Of a stretch of DNA of 55,772 bases, positions 35,543 through 44,587 are shown piece by piece. The position numbers were made by a program, and so were the translations under genes. Below the pieces are notes generated by a model that worked only from the letters and a program-made list of their open reading frames with translations, was not told the DNA's origin and made no database searches. The stretch's first letter is position 1, and each line of letters opens with the position of its first letter. The stretch comes from Flavobacterium frigidarium DSM 17623 (GTDB lineage Bacteria; Bacteroidota; Bacteroidia; Flavobacteriales; Flavobacteriaceae): NCBI RefSeq assembly GCF_000425505.1, contig NZ_AUDO01000022.1, forward strand, positions 1-55,772, read 5' to 3'.

Positions 35543-38404
35543 CTAGCCTACCAAATTGATGATTTTTCCTGGAACAATAATCACTTTATTAGGCGTACGC
35601 CCTTCTAATTGCTTGATTGTTCTCTCATCTTTCATGACGATTTCTTCAATTTGCTCCTTAGATAAATCTAGTGGCAAAGTGATTGTAAAACGCATTTTTC
35701 CGTTGAAAGAAACAGGATATTCTTTTTCAGATTCTACTAGATGTTTTGGTTCGAATACTGGAAAAGGAACCATCGCAATGGAACCTTCATTCCCTAACAA
35801 CGACCATAATTCTTCAGCGATATGCGGTGCATAAGGCGAAATCACAATAGCAAGTGGCTCTAAAATAGCGCGAGAATGACAGTTTTGAGTTGATAGTTCA
35901 TTTACACAAATCATAAACTGAGAAACCGAAGTATTGAAAGAGAAATTCTCAATATCATCAGCTACTTTCTTAATTGTTTTATGCAACGTTTTCAAGTTGT
36001 CTTTTGTAGGAGCATCATCAGTCACAATCATGTTGTGTTCATCAAAATACAAACGACATAGTTTTTTCAAGAAACCAAATACGCCCGAAATACCTGCGGT
36101 ATTCCAAGGTTTTGCTTGCTCTAACGGTCCTAAAAACATTTCGTACAAACGCAACGTATCTGCTCCGTATTCTTCACAAATAGCATCAGGCGTTACCACA
36201 TTATATTTAGACTTAGACATTTTCTCAACTTCGCGACCTACAATATATTTTCCGTTTTCATCTAGTATGAATTCAGCATCTTTATATTCTTCTCTCCAAG
36301 CTTTAAATTTTTCTACATCTAATTCATCAGATGAATTTACGATCGAAACATCAACGTGTAGCGGTTGTACATTTTGACCTTCCATCTTATTTTTAGAAAC
36401 GAACTTATTCGTTCCCTCTAAACGGTAAACAAAAGCACTAGTTCCTAAAATCATTCCCTGATTAATCAATTTCTTGAATGGCTCTTCTGTAGGTGCAAAG
36501 CCTTTATCCTTTAAGAATTTATTCCAAAAACGAGAATACAACAAGTGACCTGTTGCGTGTTCGTTTCCACCAATGTATAAATCGACGCTTTCCCAATAAG
36601 CAAGTGCTTCTTTACTTGCAAATTCGTTCTCGTTACTTGCGTCCATATAACGCATCCAGTAAAATGAACTACCCGCCCAACCTGGCATAGTATTCAATTC
36701 TAAAGGGAAAATTGTTGTATTATCGACTAAATCAGTATTAACAACTTTATTTGCTGTGGTATCCCAAGCCCAAACTGTTGCGTTCCCTAAAGGTGGCAAA
36801 CCATCTTCGGTTGGTAGATACTTTTCTACTTCAGGCAAGACAATTGGTAAATGTTGCGCGTCAATCATTTGAGGCAATCCGTTTACGTAATAAACAGGAA
36901 ATGGCTCTCCCCAATATCTTTGGCGAGAAAAAACAGCATCACGCAAACGGTAATTGATTTTACCGTAGCCTTGATTTAATTTTTCTAAAGCTTCAATTGC
37001 TTTTTTAGTTCCTTCTTTGTACCCTAATCCTGTTAAGAAATCAGAATCTACTAATTGAAAACCATCTTTTGATCCAAATGCTGCCTCAGAGATATCTTTA
37101 TCGAAGATGTTTTTTATTGGCAACATTCCGTTTTGTCCCTTGAAGAAATTAGCAAATGCATAATCACGCTCATCCCCACAAGGAACCGCCATTACAGCAC
37201 CTGTCCCGTATCCTGCAAGTACATAATCACCAATCCAAACCGGAATTGCTTCCTTAGTAAACGGATGCTCAGCATACGCACCAGTGAAGACACCTGAGAT
37301 AGTTTTTACATCAGCCATACGCTCTCTTTCGGAACGTTTAGAGGTTTTAGCAATATAAGCCTCGACCGCCTCTTTTTGTTCTGGAGTAGTAATTTGAGTA
37401 ACTAATTCATGCTCTGGTGCAAGCGTCATAAATGTTACTCCAAAAATAGTATCAGGACGCGTTGTAAACACATTTATATTTTCCTCATGCTTGTTAACTC
37501 TGAAAGACACCATCGCTCCTATCGATTTTCCAATCCAGTTTCTTTGGCTTTCTTTGATGCTTTCGCTCCAATCAATTTCGTTTAATCCTTGTAATAAACG
37601 TTCGGCATAAGCAGAAATACGCATGCTCCATTGTGTCATTTTTTTACGTACAACCGTAAAACCACCACGTTCTGAAACTCCATTTACAATCTCGTCATTA
37701 GCCAAAACAGTTCCTAATCCAGGACACCAGTTCACTTCTGTTTCTGCTAAATAAGTCAATCTATATTGCAACAAGATTTTCTCTTGAGTCTCTTTAGCGT
37801 AATCGCTCCAATCATCAGCAGTGAAAATTGCAATTTCGTCATCACAAACTGCATTGATGTTAGCATTTCCTTCTTTTTCGAATACTTTTGTTAGAGTTGA
37901 AATATCTTCGGCTCTATCGCTGTTTTTATTATACCAAGAATTAAATAATTGGATGAAAATCCATTGTGTGTGTTTGTAATAATCAGGGTTGGAAGTGCGC
38001 ACTTCTCTACTCCAGTCAAATGAAAAACCGATTTTATCTAATTGCTTGCGGTAACCTGCAATTTTGTTTCCTTCTTTATCAAATCCGCCATCAATATTTA
38101 CACGAGTAGTATCTTCAGGACGCTGACCAGTTTGAATAGCATATTGCTCAGCTGGCAGACCAAAACTATCATAACCCATTGGGTGTAAAACGTTAAACCC
38201 TTGGTGTCTTTTATATCTTGAATACACATCTGAAGCGATGTAACCTAACGGATGTCCCACATGGAGTCCCGCACCTGATGGATAAGGAAACATATCGAGC
38301 ACATAATGTTTGGGTTTTTCTGAGTTATTTGACGCAGCAAAAGTTTGGTTTTCTGCCCAATATTTTTGCCATTTGGCTTCTATTTCGTTCGGATTGTACT
38401 TCAT
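35543..38404 (-). CDS. leuS: Leucyl-tRNA synthetase
   Basis: The protein has 953 residues, longer than the roughly 860 of E. coli because of insertions typical of Bacteroidota. The HVGH form of HIGH is at residues 48-51 (PYPSGAGLHVGHPLGY). The editing domain holds FTTRPDTIFGVTF and the GTGAVMAVPCGDERD region. The KMSKS loop is intact (VEKMSKSKYNVV), followed by the anticodon-binding domain. It charges tRNA-Leu and edits mischarged products. It is a single gene. Confidence 0.96.
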   Translation of the reverse strand: MKYNPNEIEAKWQKYWAENQTFAASNNSEKPKHYVLDMFPYPSGAGLHVGHPLGYIASDVYSRYKRHQGFNVLHPMGYDSFGLPAEQYAIQTGQRPEDTTRVNIDGGFDKEGNKIAGYRKQLDKIGFSFDWSREVRTSNPDYYKHTQWIFIQLFNSWYNKNSDRAEDISTLTKVFEKEGNANINAVCDDEIAIFTADDWSDYAKETQEKILLQYRLTYLAETEVNWCPGLGTVLANDEIVNGVSERGGFTVVRKKMTQWSMRISAYAERLLQGLNEIDWSESIKESQRNWIGKSIGAMVSFRVNKHEENINVFTTRPDTIFGVTFMTLAPEHELVTQITTPEQKEAVEAYIAKTSKRSERERMADVKTISGVFTGAYAEHPFTKEAIPVWIGDYVLAGYGTGAVMAVPCGDERDYAFANFFKGQNGMLPIKNIFDKDISEAAFGSKDGFQLVDSDFLTGLGYKEGTKKAIEALEKLNQGYGKINYRLRDAVFSRQRYWGEPFPVYYVNGLPQMIDAQHLPIVLPEVEKYLPTEDGLPPLGNATVWAWDTTANKVVNTDLVDNTTIFPLELNTMPGWAGSSFYWMRYMDASNENEFASKEALAYWESVDLYIGGNEHATGHLLYSRFWNKFLKDKGFAPTEEPFKKLINQGMILGTSAFVYRLEGTNKFVSKNKMEGQNVQPLHVDVSIVNSSDELDVEKFKAWREEYKDAEFILDENGKYIVGREVEKMSKSKYNVVTPDAICEEYGADTLRLYEMFLGPLEQAKPWNTAGISGVFGFLKKLCRLYFDEHNMIVTDDAPTKDNLKTLHKTIKKVADDIENFSFNTSVSQFMICVNELSTQNCHSRAILEPLAIVISPYAPHIAEELWSLLGNEGSIAMVPFPVFEPKHLVESEKEYPVSFNGKMRFTITLPLDLSKEQIEEIVMKDERTIKQLEGRTPNKVIIVPGKIINLVG

Positions 38405-38413
38405 TATATAATT

Positions 38414-38437
38414 TCAAAGTTGCAAAGTTGCAAAGTT
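38414..38437. repeat. Triple 8-bp tandem repeat before leuS
   Basis: CAAAGTTG, CAAAGTTG and CAAAGTTT follow each other directly. On the leuS strand each reads nnACTTTG, close to a -7 box, 10-33 bp before the ATG at 38404. Confidence 0.7.
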
Positions 38438-38566
38438 TCTAAGGTATTTTATTTTGATATCGAGATAGCAAATTTACATTTATTGTACGAAAGTTAAAAC
38501 TTTGGACGTTATTAACTTCAAATAAAGAAATTCTTTATTATTTTTACCCCATAATTTAAGTAAACT

Positions 38567-39442
38567 ATGAGTTCTTCATTTGATAAATTTCAAAAACGCC
38601 GATTAATTTCCTCTTATTTTTCAGTAGTATTAAGTATCTTTTTGGTACTATTTTTACTGGGATTATTAGGTCTTTTTATAATCAATTCTAATAAATTAGC
38701 TAACGATTTTAAAGAGAAAATTGCCATGACGGTATTCTTTGAAAACGCAGCAAAAGATACCACATTAGTGAAATTTGGCAAGGAGTTAAAAGTTGCTCCT
38801 TATGCAAAATCAATGGTGTATGTAACTAAAGAACAAGCAGCAAAACAACATACCGACATTATTGGTGAGGATTTCATGACATTCTTAGGAGAAAATCCGC
38901 TACAAAATTCCTATGATATTCACTTAAAAGCAGACTACGTAGAGAAAGATAGCATCGCAAAAATCGAAGCAAAACTTCGTGAAAACCCAATGGTTTCTGA
39001 TATTGTTTATGATAAACAATTAGTAAACCTAGTGAACGATAATATTAAAAAAGTTAGTATGTGGATTCTAATAATTAGCGGTTTCTTGACTTTTATAGCT
39101 GTTTTATTAATCAATAGTTCACTGCGATTATCAATTCACTCCAATCGTTTTATCATAAAAACAATGCAAATGGTAGGTGCTACAAAAGCATTTATTAGAA
39201 AACCGTTTGTCACAAGAAGCATTAAACTAGGTATAATGGGAGCTGTACTAGCTATTCTAGCTTTAATTGGAGTATTGCTATATGTAGAATCTAAGTTCCC
39301 TGATTTGGGAATTCTAGAAAACAAGGGACTTATAGGCATCGTTTTATTAGCTGTTTTTGGCGTGGGAATATTAATTACCTGGTTGAGCACACACTTTGCA
39401 ACACAGCGCTTCTTGAATTTAAGAACAGACGATTTATATTAA
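38567..39442 (+). CDS. ftsX: Cell division protein FtsX
   Basis: A 291-residue membrane protein. TM1 is at about 20-42, then a periplasmic domain (about 43-160; YVTKEQAAKQHTDIIGEDF, the FtsX extracellular domain), then three membrane segments (about 163-185, 215-235 and 255-280) of the permease fold. With the ATPase FtsE, not present here, it controls cell-wall hydrolases at the division site. It starts a group with the DUF3098 gene, uppP and truB on the same strand. Confidence 0.92.
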   Translation: MSSSFDKFQKRRLISSYFSVVLSIFLVLFLLGLLGLFIINSNKLANDFKEKIAMTVFFENAAKDTTLVKFGKELKVAPYAKSMVYVTKEQAAKQHTDIIGEDFMTFLGENPLQNSYDIHLKADYVEKDSIAKIEAKLRENPMVSDIVYDKQLVNLVNDNIKKVSMWILIISGFLTFIAVLLINSSLRLSIHSNRFIIKTMQMVGATKAFIRKPFVTRSIKLGIMGAVLAILALIGVLLYVESKFPDLGILENKGLIGIVLLAVFGVGILITWLSTHFATQRFLNLRTDDLY

Positions 39443-39478
39443 TTTTAGGCTCATAATAAGACCTCACAATACAGCATA

Positions 39479-39721
39479 ATGGAAAACGAAAAAAACAAAC
39501 AACAGTTCCTTTTTGAACAAATCAATTATAAAATTCTTTTAATTGGGATTGGTGTAATTATTCTTGGATTTATATTAATGTCAGGCGGAGGAAGTGAAGA
39601 TCCTAATGTTTTTAATGACGACATCTTTAATTTTAGAAGAATTAGATTAGCGCCAACAACCGTATTAATTGGTTTTGGAATCACAATTTATGCTATTTTA
39701 AAAAATCCAAAAAAAGCATAA
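39479..39721 (+). CDS. DUF3098-domain small membrane protein
   Basis: The protein has 80 residues with two membrane segments (about 18-38 and 58-75) and a conserved MSGGGSEDPNVFNDDIFNFRR loop between them, as in DUF3098. The family is confined to Bacteroidota and its role is unknown. It lies between ftsX and uppP with the next start right after its stop, so a cell-envelope role is likely. Confidence 0.88.
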   Translation: MENEKNKQQFLFEQINYKILLIGIGVIILGFILMSGGGSEDPNVFNDDIFNFRRIRLAPTTVLIGFGITIYAILKNPKKA

Positions 39722-40537
39722 ATGAATACTTTACAAGCTATTATCCTTGCTATTATTGAGGGTTTAACAGAGTTCTTACCAATATCTTCAACCGCTCACA
39801 TGGGTTTCACTGCTTCGCTCTTAGGAATGGAAGAAAGTGATTTTTTAAAAATGTTTCAAGTATCAATACAGTTTGGAGCCATCCTAGCGATTGTTGTATT
39901 GTACTGGAAGAAGTTTTTTAATTTCGAAAATTTCAAATTCTATTTTAAACTAGTATATGCTGTCATTCCTGCATTAGTATTAGGATATCTTTTTGATGAT
40001 AAGATTGAAGCCGTTTTAGGAAATCAAATTGCAATTTCATCTGTTTTAGTTTTAGGTGGAGTTGTGCTTTTATTTGTTGACAACTGGTTTAAAAACCCGA
40101 CTATATTAGACGAAAAAGACATTTCGATTAAAAAAGCGGTAATCATTGGTTTTTGGCAATGTTTAGCTATGATGCCAGGAACATCTCGTTCAGCTGCCTC
40201 AATAATAGGTGGTATGACACAAGGTCTAAACAGAAAATCTGCTGCTGAGTTCTCATTTTTCTTGGCTGTACCAACTATGTTAGCCGTAACAGTTTATTCC
40301 ATATTTGTAAAAACTTGGGGTAAAGGCACGCTAACAGAAATGAAGGGATACGAAATGATTTTACAAGATCAAAATCACATTTTTCTATTCATAATGGGAA
40401 ACATTGTTGCTTTTATAGTTGCTTTAATTGCCGTTAAAACATTCATTACATTTTTAACTAAATACGGTTTTAAATTTTGGGGTTGGTATCGAATTATAAT
40501 TGGAATTGCTCTATTAATCTTTTTTTACAATAAATAA
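39722..40537 (+). CDS. uppP: Undecaprenyl-diphosphatase UppP (BacA)
   Basis: A 271-residue membrane protein. The catalytic motif EGLTEFLPISSTAHM is at about residues 13-27, and the second motif MPGTSRSAASIIGGM at about 150-164. It removes a phosphate from undecaprenyl diphosphate to recycle the lipid carrier for cell-wall synthesis. It starts directly after the DUF3098 stop, and its last base is shared with the start of truB, so coupling is likely. Confidence 0.96.
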   Translation: MNTLQAIILAIIEGLTEFLPISSTAHMGFTASLLGMEESDFLKMFQVSIQFGAILAIVVLYWKKFFNFENFKFYFKLVYAVIPALVLGYLFDDKIEAVLGNQIAISSVLVLGGVVLLFVDNWFKNPTILDEKDISIKKAVIIGFWQCLAMMPGTSRSAASIIGGMTQGLNRKSAAEFSFFLAVPTMLAVTVYSIFVKTWGKGTLTEMKGYEMILQDQNHIFLFIMGNIVAFIVALIAVKTFITFLTKYGFKFWGWYRIIIGIALLIFFYNK

Positions 40538-41238
40538 TGGAGGAATTAACGACTGATCAATATCTTGAAGGACAAATATTACTAATTGACAAACCACTTA
40601 CATGGAGCTCTTTCCAGGCGGTTAATAAATTAAAGTATGCCTTGATTAATAAAAAAGGGCTTCCCAAGAAATTTAAAATTGGTCATGCTGGTACGTTAGA
40701 TCCTCTAGCGACCGGGCTTTTATTAGTTTGCACCGGAAAATTCACAAAGAGAATTTCTGAACTTCAGGGTCAAGCCAAAGAATATACAGGTACTTTTTTT
40801 ATAGGTGCTACTACTCCATCTTATGACTTAGAAACAGAGGTTGACAAAACTTACCCAACAGAGCATATTGATGAAGCATTAATTCATGAAACGGTAAAGC
40901 AATTTCTTGGAGAAATAGACCAAAAGCCACCTATCTTTTCGGCTATTAAAAAAGATGGTGTTCGCCTTTATGAACATGCACGTGCTGGTGAAACGGTTGA
41001 AATTGCGACTAGAAAAACAACTATTCACGAATTTGAAATTACCCGTATTGCATTACCTGAAATCGACTTTAGAGTGGTTTGCAGCAAAGGAACTTATATT
41101 CGCTCACTAGCATTTGATTTTGGACGCGCCATGCAATCAGGATCGCACCTTACTGCTTTAAGACGAACAAAAATTGGTGATTTTAATGTAGCAAATGCTA
41201 TCGATGTCACTTTATTTGAAGAACAACTTTCGAAATAA
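40537..41238 (+). CDS. truB: tRNA pseudouridine(55) synthase TruB
   Basis: The protein has 233 residues. The catalytic Asp55 is in GHAGTLDPLATGLLL, with KPPIFSAIKKDGVRLYEHAR and the later CSKGTYIRSLAFDFG as further family motifs. It converts U55 of tRNAs to pseudouridine. There is no C-terminal PUA-like extension, as in other Bacteroidota. Its start codon overlaps the uppP stop by one base. Confidence 0.96.
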   Translation: MEELTTDQYLEGQILLIDKPLTWSSFQAVNKLKYALINKKGLPKKFKIGHAGTLDPLATGLLLVCTGKFTKRISELQGQAKEYTGTFFIGATTPSYDLETEVDKTYPTEHIDEALIHETVKQFLGEIDQKPPIFSAIKKDGVRLYEHARAGETVEIATRKTTIHEFEITRIALPEIDFRVVCSKGTYIRSLAFDFGRAMQSGSHLTALRRTKIGDFNVANAIDVTLFEEQLSK

Positions 41239-41247
41239 AAAGCAAAA

Positions 41248-41291
41248 AAAAACATATAAAAGGCACTTGCAAGTAACTTTCATATGTTTTT
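41248..41291 (+). terminator. Terminator of truB
   Basis: The outer stem AAAAACATAT / ATATGTTTTT encloses an inner structure with the palindrome ACTTGCAAGT, followed by a few T residues. Confidence 0.7.
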
Positions 41292-41553
41292 GATTAATTT
41301 AAAGTTAGTCCACTTAAAATTTGCCGTCTGGAACTTCGATAATGGCATACACATTAATAATGTATGGTTCCGTGATTTCCAAATAATAATTTAGAGAAGA
41401 AATCATAAAATCTTTCAAATAACTTTTTCATAATAATGATCTTTAAGGTTAGACATTAGTAAAAAAGTAGGTTAAAATATAGATTTGATTTTGATTCTCT
41501 AAAGTAAGCAAAATTTTCTACAATAGCACTATTTATTTTTTTACAACAGCTTG
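41292..41553. other. Intergenic region after truB
   Basis: Apart from the terminator before it and one short minus-strand frame (41314-41406), this stretch of about 260 bp shows no feature I can support. Confidence 0.5.
41314..41406 (-). CDS. Possible very small ORF (30 codons)
   Basis: From an ATG at 41406 it reads MISSLNYYLEITEP and ends in IIEVPDGKF. The composition looks protein-like, but no family is recognised and there is no clear promoter. It follows the thioredoxin-like gene on the same strand by 147 bp. It may be a remnant or chance frame. Confidence 0.2.
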   Translation of the reverse strand: MISSLNYYLEITEPYIINVYAIIEVPDGKF

Positions 41554-42204
41554 CTAATAAGCAAAGTAACTATCGTCATTCTCCTCTGCTTCAATTTCTT
41601 TATCAAGATCAATCATCATATCGATAATTTCTAACTGGGTTGTTAATCCTTTGTCTTTTGTATACCATAAATGCAGCGCGGTTTTTGCCTCTTCAGCGAT
41701 AGCTCCATGCTGCTTTTTGTAATCTGTAATAAGCGTAGACGCTCCTAATGGTCTAGGTCCCCAATGTGCTAGTGCACCACTTGTTTCTTTATTGATAACA
41801 ATTAATTTCGGGATTGCTTTACCCTTATTAGTTAAAAATTTATTCATCAATACCTCGTGTTCATCGCGCAGAACGATACGCATTTCAATACGGTCTTCAG
41901 ATGCTTCCACCATTTTATTAAAAACAGGCAGTAACTGAGCTGCATCACCACACCAACCTTCTGATATTACCAACCAAATATAATTTCCTTTGAGTTCTTT
42001 TATCTTTGCATCAATCTCTTCGGGTACTACTAGCGTTTTATCCAAACGATTCATTCGATTCTCATTCAAGCTACTATAATGCGTCAACTCTGTAGACTGC
42101 ATCATTCCTGTAGATTTTTCATCACGCAATAAATCAGAGACTAATTTTCTATATTCCGCATAGGAGCGGCTGCTGAATAATGCTTTTGCAATTGTAATTT
42201 CCAT
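41554..42204 (-). CDS. Thioredoxin-like protein with a single cysteine
   Basis: The protein has 216 residues. A thioredoxin fold covers about 65-160: WLVISEGWCGDAAQLLPVF replaces the usual WCxxC with Cys85-Gly-Asp-Ala88, and KAIPKLIVIN provides the cis-proline strand. With only one active-site cysteine it cannot do ordinary dithiol exchange; a glutaredoxin-like or bacilliredoxin-like monothiol role is possible. It has no signal peptide, so it is cytoplasmic. The acidic C-terminus (DKEIEAEENDDS) is notable. Confidence 0.82.
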   Translation of the reverse strand: MEITIAKALFSSRSYAEYRKLVSDLLRDEKSTGMMQSTELTHYSSLNENRMNRLDKTLVVPEEIDAKIKELKGNYIWLVISEGWCGDAAQLLPVFNKMVEASEDRIEMRIVLRDEHEVLMNKFLTNKGKAIPKLIVINKETSGALAHWGPRPLGASTLITDYKKQHGAIAEEAKTALHLWYTKDKGLTTQLEIIDMMIDLDKEIEAEENDDSYFAY

Positions 42205-42314
42205 GATTTGGTTTTATTTGAAAGTAAAGTTAATTAAATAGTTGTTTAATCAGTGAGAATATTACTTACTCATAATCAAAAAGCGTAATTTTATAACTTT
42301 CAAATTACATAGGA

Positions 42315-43094
42315 ATGAATTTAGACACAAAATCAATTGGGCTAGTCTTATCTGGCGGCGGTACCAAAGGATTAGCACATGCAGGTGCGATGAAATATTT
42401 AGAAGAAGTAAATATTATTCCAAGTAGAATTGCGGGTACAAGCTCAGGTTCAATTGTTGGTGCATTATACGCTTGGGGAAAAACACCTGAAGAAATTCTA
42501 GATTTTTTTAAATCAATTTATTTATTTCATTGGAGGCATTTCACTTTTAGAAAAGCCGGTATTATTGATTCTGAATCTTTCAAAATACATTTTGAATCTA
42601 TTTTTGGAGATGCGCAATTGAGCGATTTAAAAATCCCGATGCAAATTACAGCCACTGATATGGTGCGCGGAAGATTAAAAATATTCGAACCAGAAACAAA
42701 AATTATTGATGCCATTTTAGCGTCGTCTGCATTTCCGGGTATTATTTCTCCTTTTGAAATTGATGGCGAACCTTTTAGTGATGGTGGTATTCTAAATCAT
42801 TTTCCCACGGATGTTTTGCAAGGTCAATGCGAAACGATAATAGGTATTTATGTGAGTCCTATTCAAAAGATAGAAGCAAAAGATCTCAATTCGATTAGAT
42901 CTGTTACTACACGTGCCTTTGATATTCTTTCAGCAAATTCTGATTTACAAAAATTCAATATTTGTGATTGGGTAATCGAACCCAAAGAACTGACGAAGTT
43001 CAGCACATTTGAAATGAATAAACTTAAAATGGAAACAATTTTTCAAATAGGATACAACTCTGCCAAAGAATCTTATGAGAAACTTAATTTATAA
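42315..43094 (+). CDS. Patatin-like phospholipase/esterase
   Basis: A 259-residue protein. The oxyanion-hole GGGTKG is at residues 14-19, nucleophile Ser43 in GTSSG, and catalytic Asp156 in SDGG. It has no signal peptide, so it should act inside the cell or at the inner membrane on acyl esters of lipids. This is the short bacterial RssA-like form. It stands upstream of pyrH with its own weak promoter. Confidence 0.93.
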   Translation: MNLDTKSIGLVLSGGGTKGLAHAGAMKYLEEVNIIPSRIAGTSSGSIVGALYAWGKTPEEILDFFKSIYLFHWRHFTFRKAGIIDSESFKIHFESIFGDAQLSDLKIPMQITATDMVRGRLKIFEPETKIIDAILASSAFPGIISPFEIDGEPFSDGGILNHFPTDVLQGQCETIIGIYVSPIQKIEAKDLNSIRSVTTRAFDILSANSDLQKFNICDWVIEPKELTKFSTFEMNKLKMETIFQIGYNSAKESYEKLNL

Positions 43095-43132
43095 AATTTG
43101 AAAGACACTATTTCAAAAAAAAAGAATATGAC

Positions 43133-43140
43133 TATATTTG
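43133..43140 (+). promoter_or_regulatory. -7 element of pyrH
   Basis: TATATTTG fits TAnnTTTG exactly, 22 bp before the ATG at 43163. Confidence 0.6.
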
Positions 43141-43162
43141 CACAAATCAACTCAACATACAC

Positions 43163-43870
43163 ATGAAATATAAAAGAATTCTTCTAAAATTAAGTGGCGA
43201 GGCTTTAATGGGCGACAGACAATACGGAATTGACCCCGTGAGATTAGCTGAATATGCCGAAGAAATCAAACAGATTCACGATAAAGGAATAGAAATCGCA
43301 ATTGTTATAGGTGGTGGAAATATTTTTAGAGGTGTTGCAGGTGCCAGCAATGGTATGGATAGAGTACAAGGTGACTACATGGGAATGCTAGCAACCATTA
43401 TTAACGGTATGGCTTTACAAGGCGCACTTGAAGATAAAGGAATGCTAACTCGTTTGCAAACTGCTTTAAAAATTGAAGCAATTGCTGAACCATATATTAA
43501 AAGAAGAGCTGTTCGTCACCTTGAAAAAGGAAGAATTGTAATTTTTGGTGCAGGTACAGGAAACCCTTATTTTACAACAGATACTGCAGCGGTTTTACGT
43601 GGAGTAGAAATCAATGCTGATGTGATCTTAAAAGGAACGAGAGTAGATGGTGTGTATGATTCAGATCCTGAGAAAAATGCAGCAGCACTTAAATTTGATA
43701 CCATTTCGTTTGAAGACGTTCTTAAAAAAGGATTAAATGTAATGGATACCACCGCATTTACATTGAGTCAAGAAAATAAACTTCCTATCGTTATATTTGA
43801 CATGAACAAGAGAGGAAATCTTGTAAAAATATGTGAAGGTGACAATATAGGAACTGTAGTAAACATATAA
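43163..43870 (+). CDS. pyrH: UMP kinase
   Basis: The protein has 235 residues of the amino-acid-kinase fold. It has [14 protein letters not shown] at the start, IGGGNIFRG near residues 52-60, the UMP-contact [13 protein letters not shown] and the ADP-site [15 protein letters not shown]. It phosphorylates UMP to UDP. It is followed 36 bp later by frr, the usual pairing in bacteria. Confidence 0.97.
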   Translation: MKYKRILLKLSGEALMGDRQYGIDPVRLAEYAEEIKQIHDKGIEIAIVIGGGNIFRGVAGASNGMDRVQGDYMGMLATIINGMALQGALEDKGMLTRLQTALKIEAIAEPYIKRRAVRHLEKGRIVIFGAGTGNPYFTTDTAAVLRGVEINADVILKGTRVDGVYDSDPEKNAAALKFDTISFEDVLKKGLNVMDTTAFTLSQENKLPIVIFDMNKRGNLVKICEGDNIGTVVNI

Positions 43871-43906
43871 CGCTACTGCAAAAGCAGAAATTAAAAAGAG
43901 ACAAAA

Positions 43907-44470
43907 ATGACTGAAGAAATTGAATTTATATTAGACAGTACTAAAGAATCTATGACAGGTTCTATTGCTCACTTAGAAAAAGAATTTACAAACATTCGTG
44001 CTGGAAAAGCATCTCCTGCCATGTTAGGAAGCGTGTTTGTTGATTATTACGGATCGTCTACTCCATTATCTCAAGTAGCAAAAATTAGTGTTCCTGATGC
44101 TAGAACAATTACATTACAACCGTTTGAAAAAAACATGTTGCAAACAATTGAGAAAGCAATTATGGTGGCAAATATTGGTTTTAACCCTATGAATAACGGG
44201 GATTTAATTATCATCAGCGTTCCGCCATTGACAGAAGATAGAAGACGTGACTTAGCAAAACAAGCTAAAGTAGAGTCTGAAGATGCAAAAATTGGTATTA
44301 GAAACGCACGTAAAGATGCCAATACTGAAATCAAAAAATTAGAGAAAGACGGAACATCAGAAGACATTTGTAAAAGTGCTGAAGAAGAAGTTCAAAATCT
44401 AACCAATAGTTTCATTAAAAAAGCCGAAGAACTACTTGTAGTGAAAGAGGCTGAAATTATGAAAGTATAA
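43907..44470 (+). CDS. frr: Ribosome recycling factor
   Basis: A 187-residue protein with the RRF pattern: FTNIRAGKASPAML near residues 27-40, YYGSSTPLSQVAKISVPDART, PPLTEDRRRDLAKQAK and the C-terminal three-helix bundle. It splits the ribosome after termination. It is in an operon with pyrH and is followed by a strong terminator. Confidence 0.97.
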   Translation: MTEEIEFILDSTKESMTGSIAHLEKEFTNIRAGKASPAMLGSVFVDYYGSSTPLSQVAKISVPDARTITLQPFEKNMLQTIEKAIMVANIGFNPMNNGDLIIISVPPLTEDRRRDLAKQAKVESEDAKIGIRNARKDANTEIKKLEKDGTSEDICKSAEEEVQNLTNSFIKKAEELLVVKEAEIMKV

Positions 44471-44491
44471 GTATTACATACTATCAAACAT

Positions 44492-44530
44492 AAAAATCCG
44501 TTCTGCTTATCTATAACAGAACGGATTTTT
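44492..44530 (+). terminator. Terminator of pyrH-frr
   Basis: A perfect 14-bp stem (AAAAATCCGTTCTG / CAGAACGGATTTTT) with an 11-nt loop. Confidence 0.92.
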
Positions 44531-44536
44531 TATTAT

Positions 44537-44544
44537 TATTTTTG
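44537..44544 (+). promoter_or_regulatory. -7 element of the DUF5686 gene
   Basis: TATTTTTG fits TAnnTTTG exactly, 43 bp before the ATG at 44588 and just after the frr terminator. Confidence 0.5.
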
Positions 44545-44587
44545 CAGCACAAAATGTGGGTACTACTCCTTTGAAATAAAACGCTAT

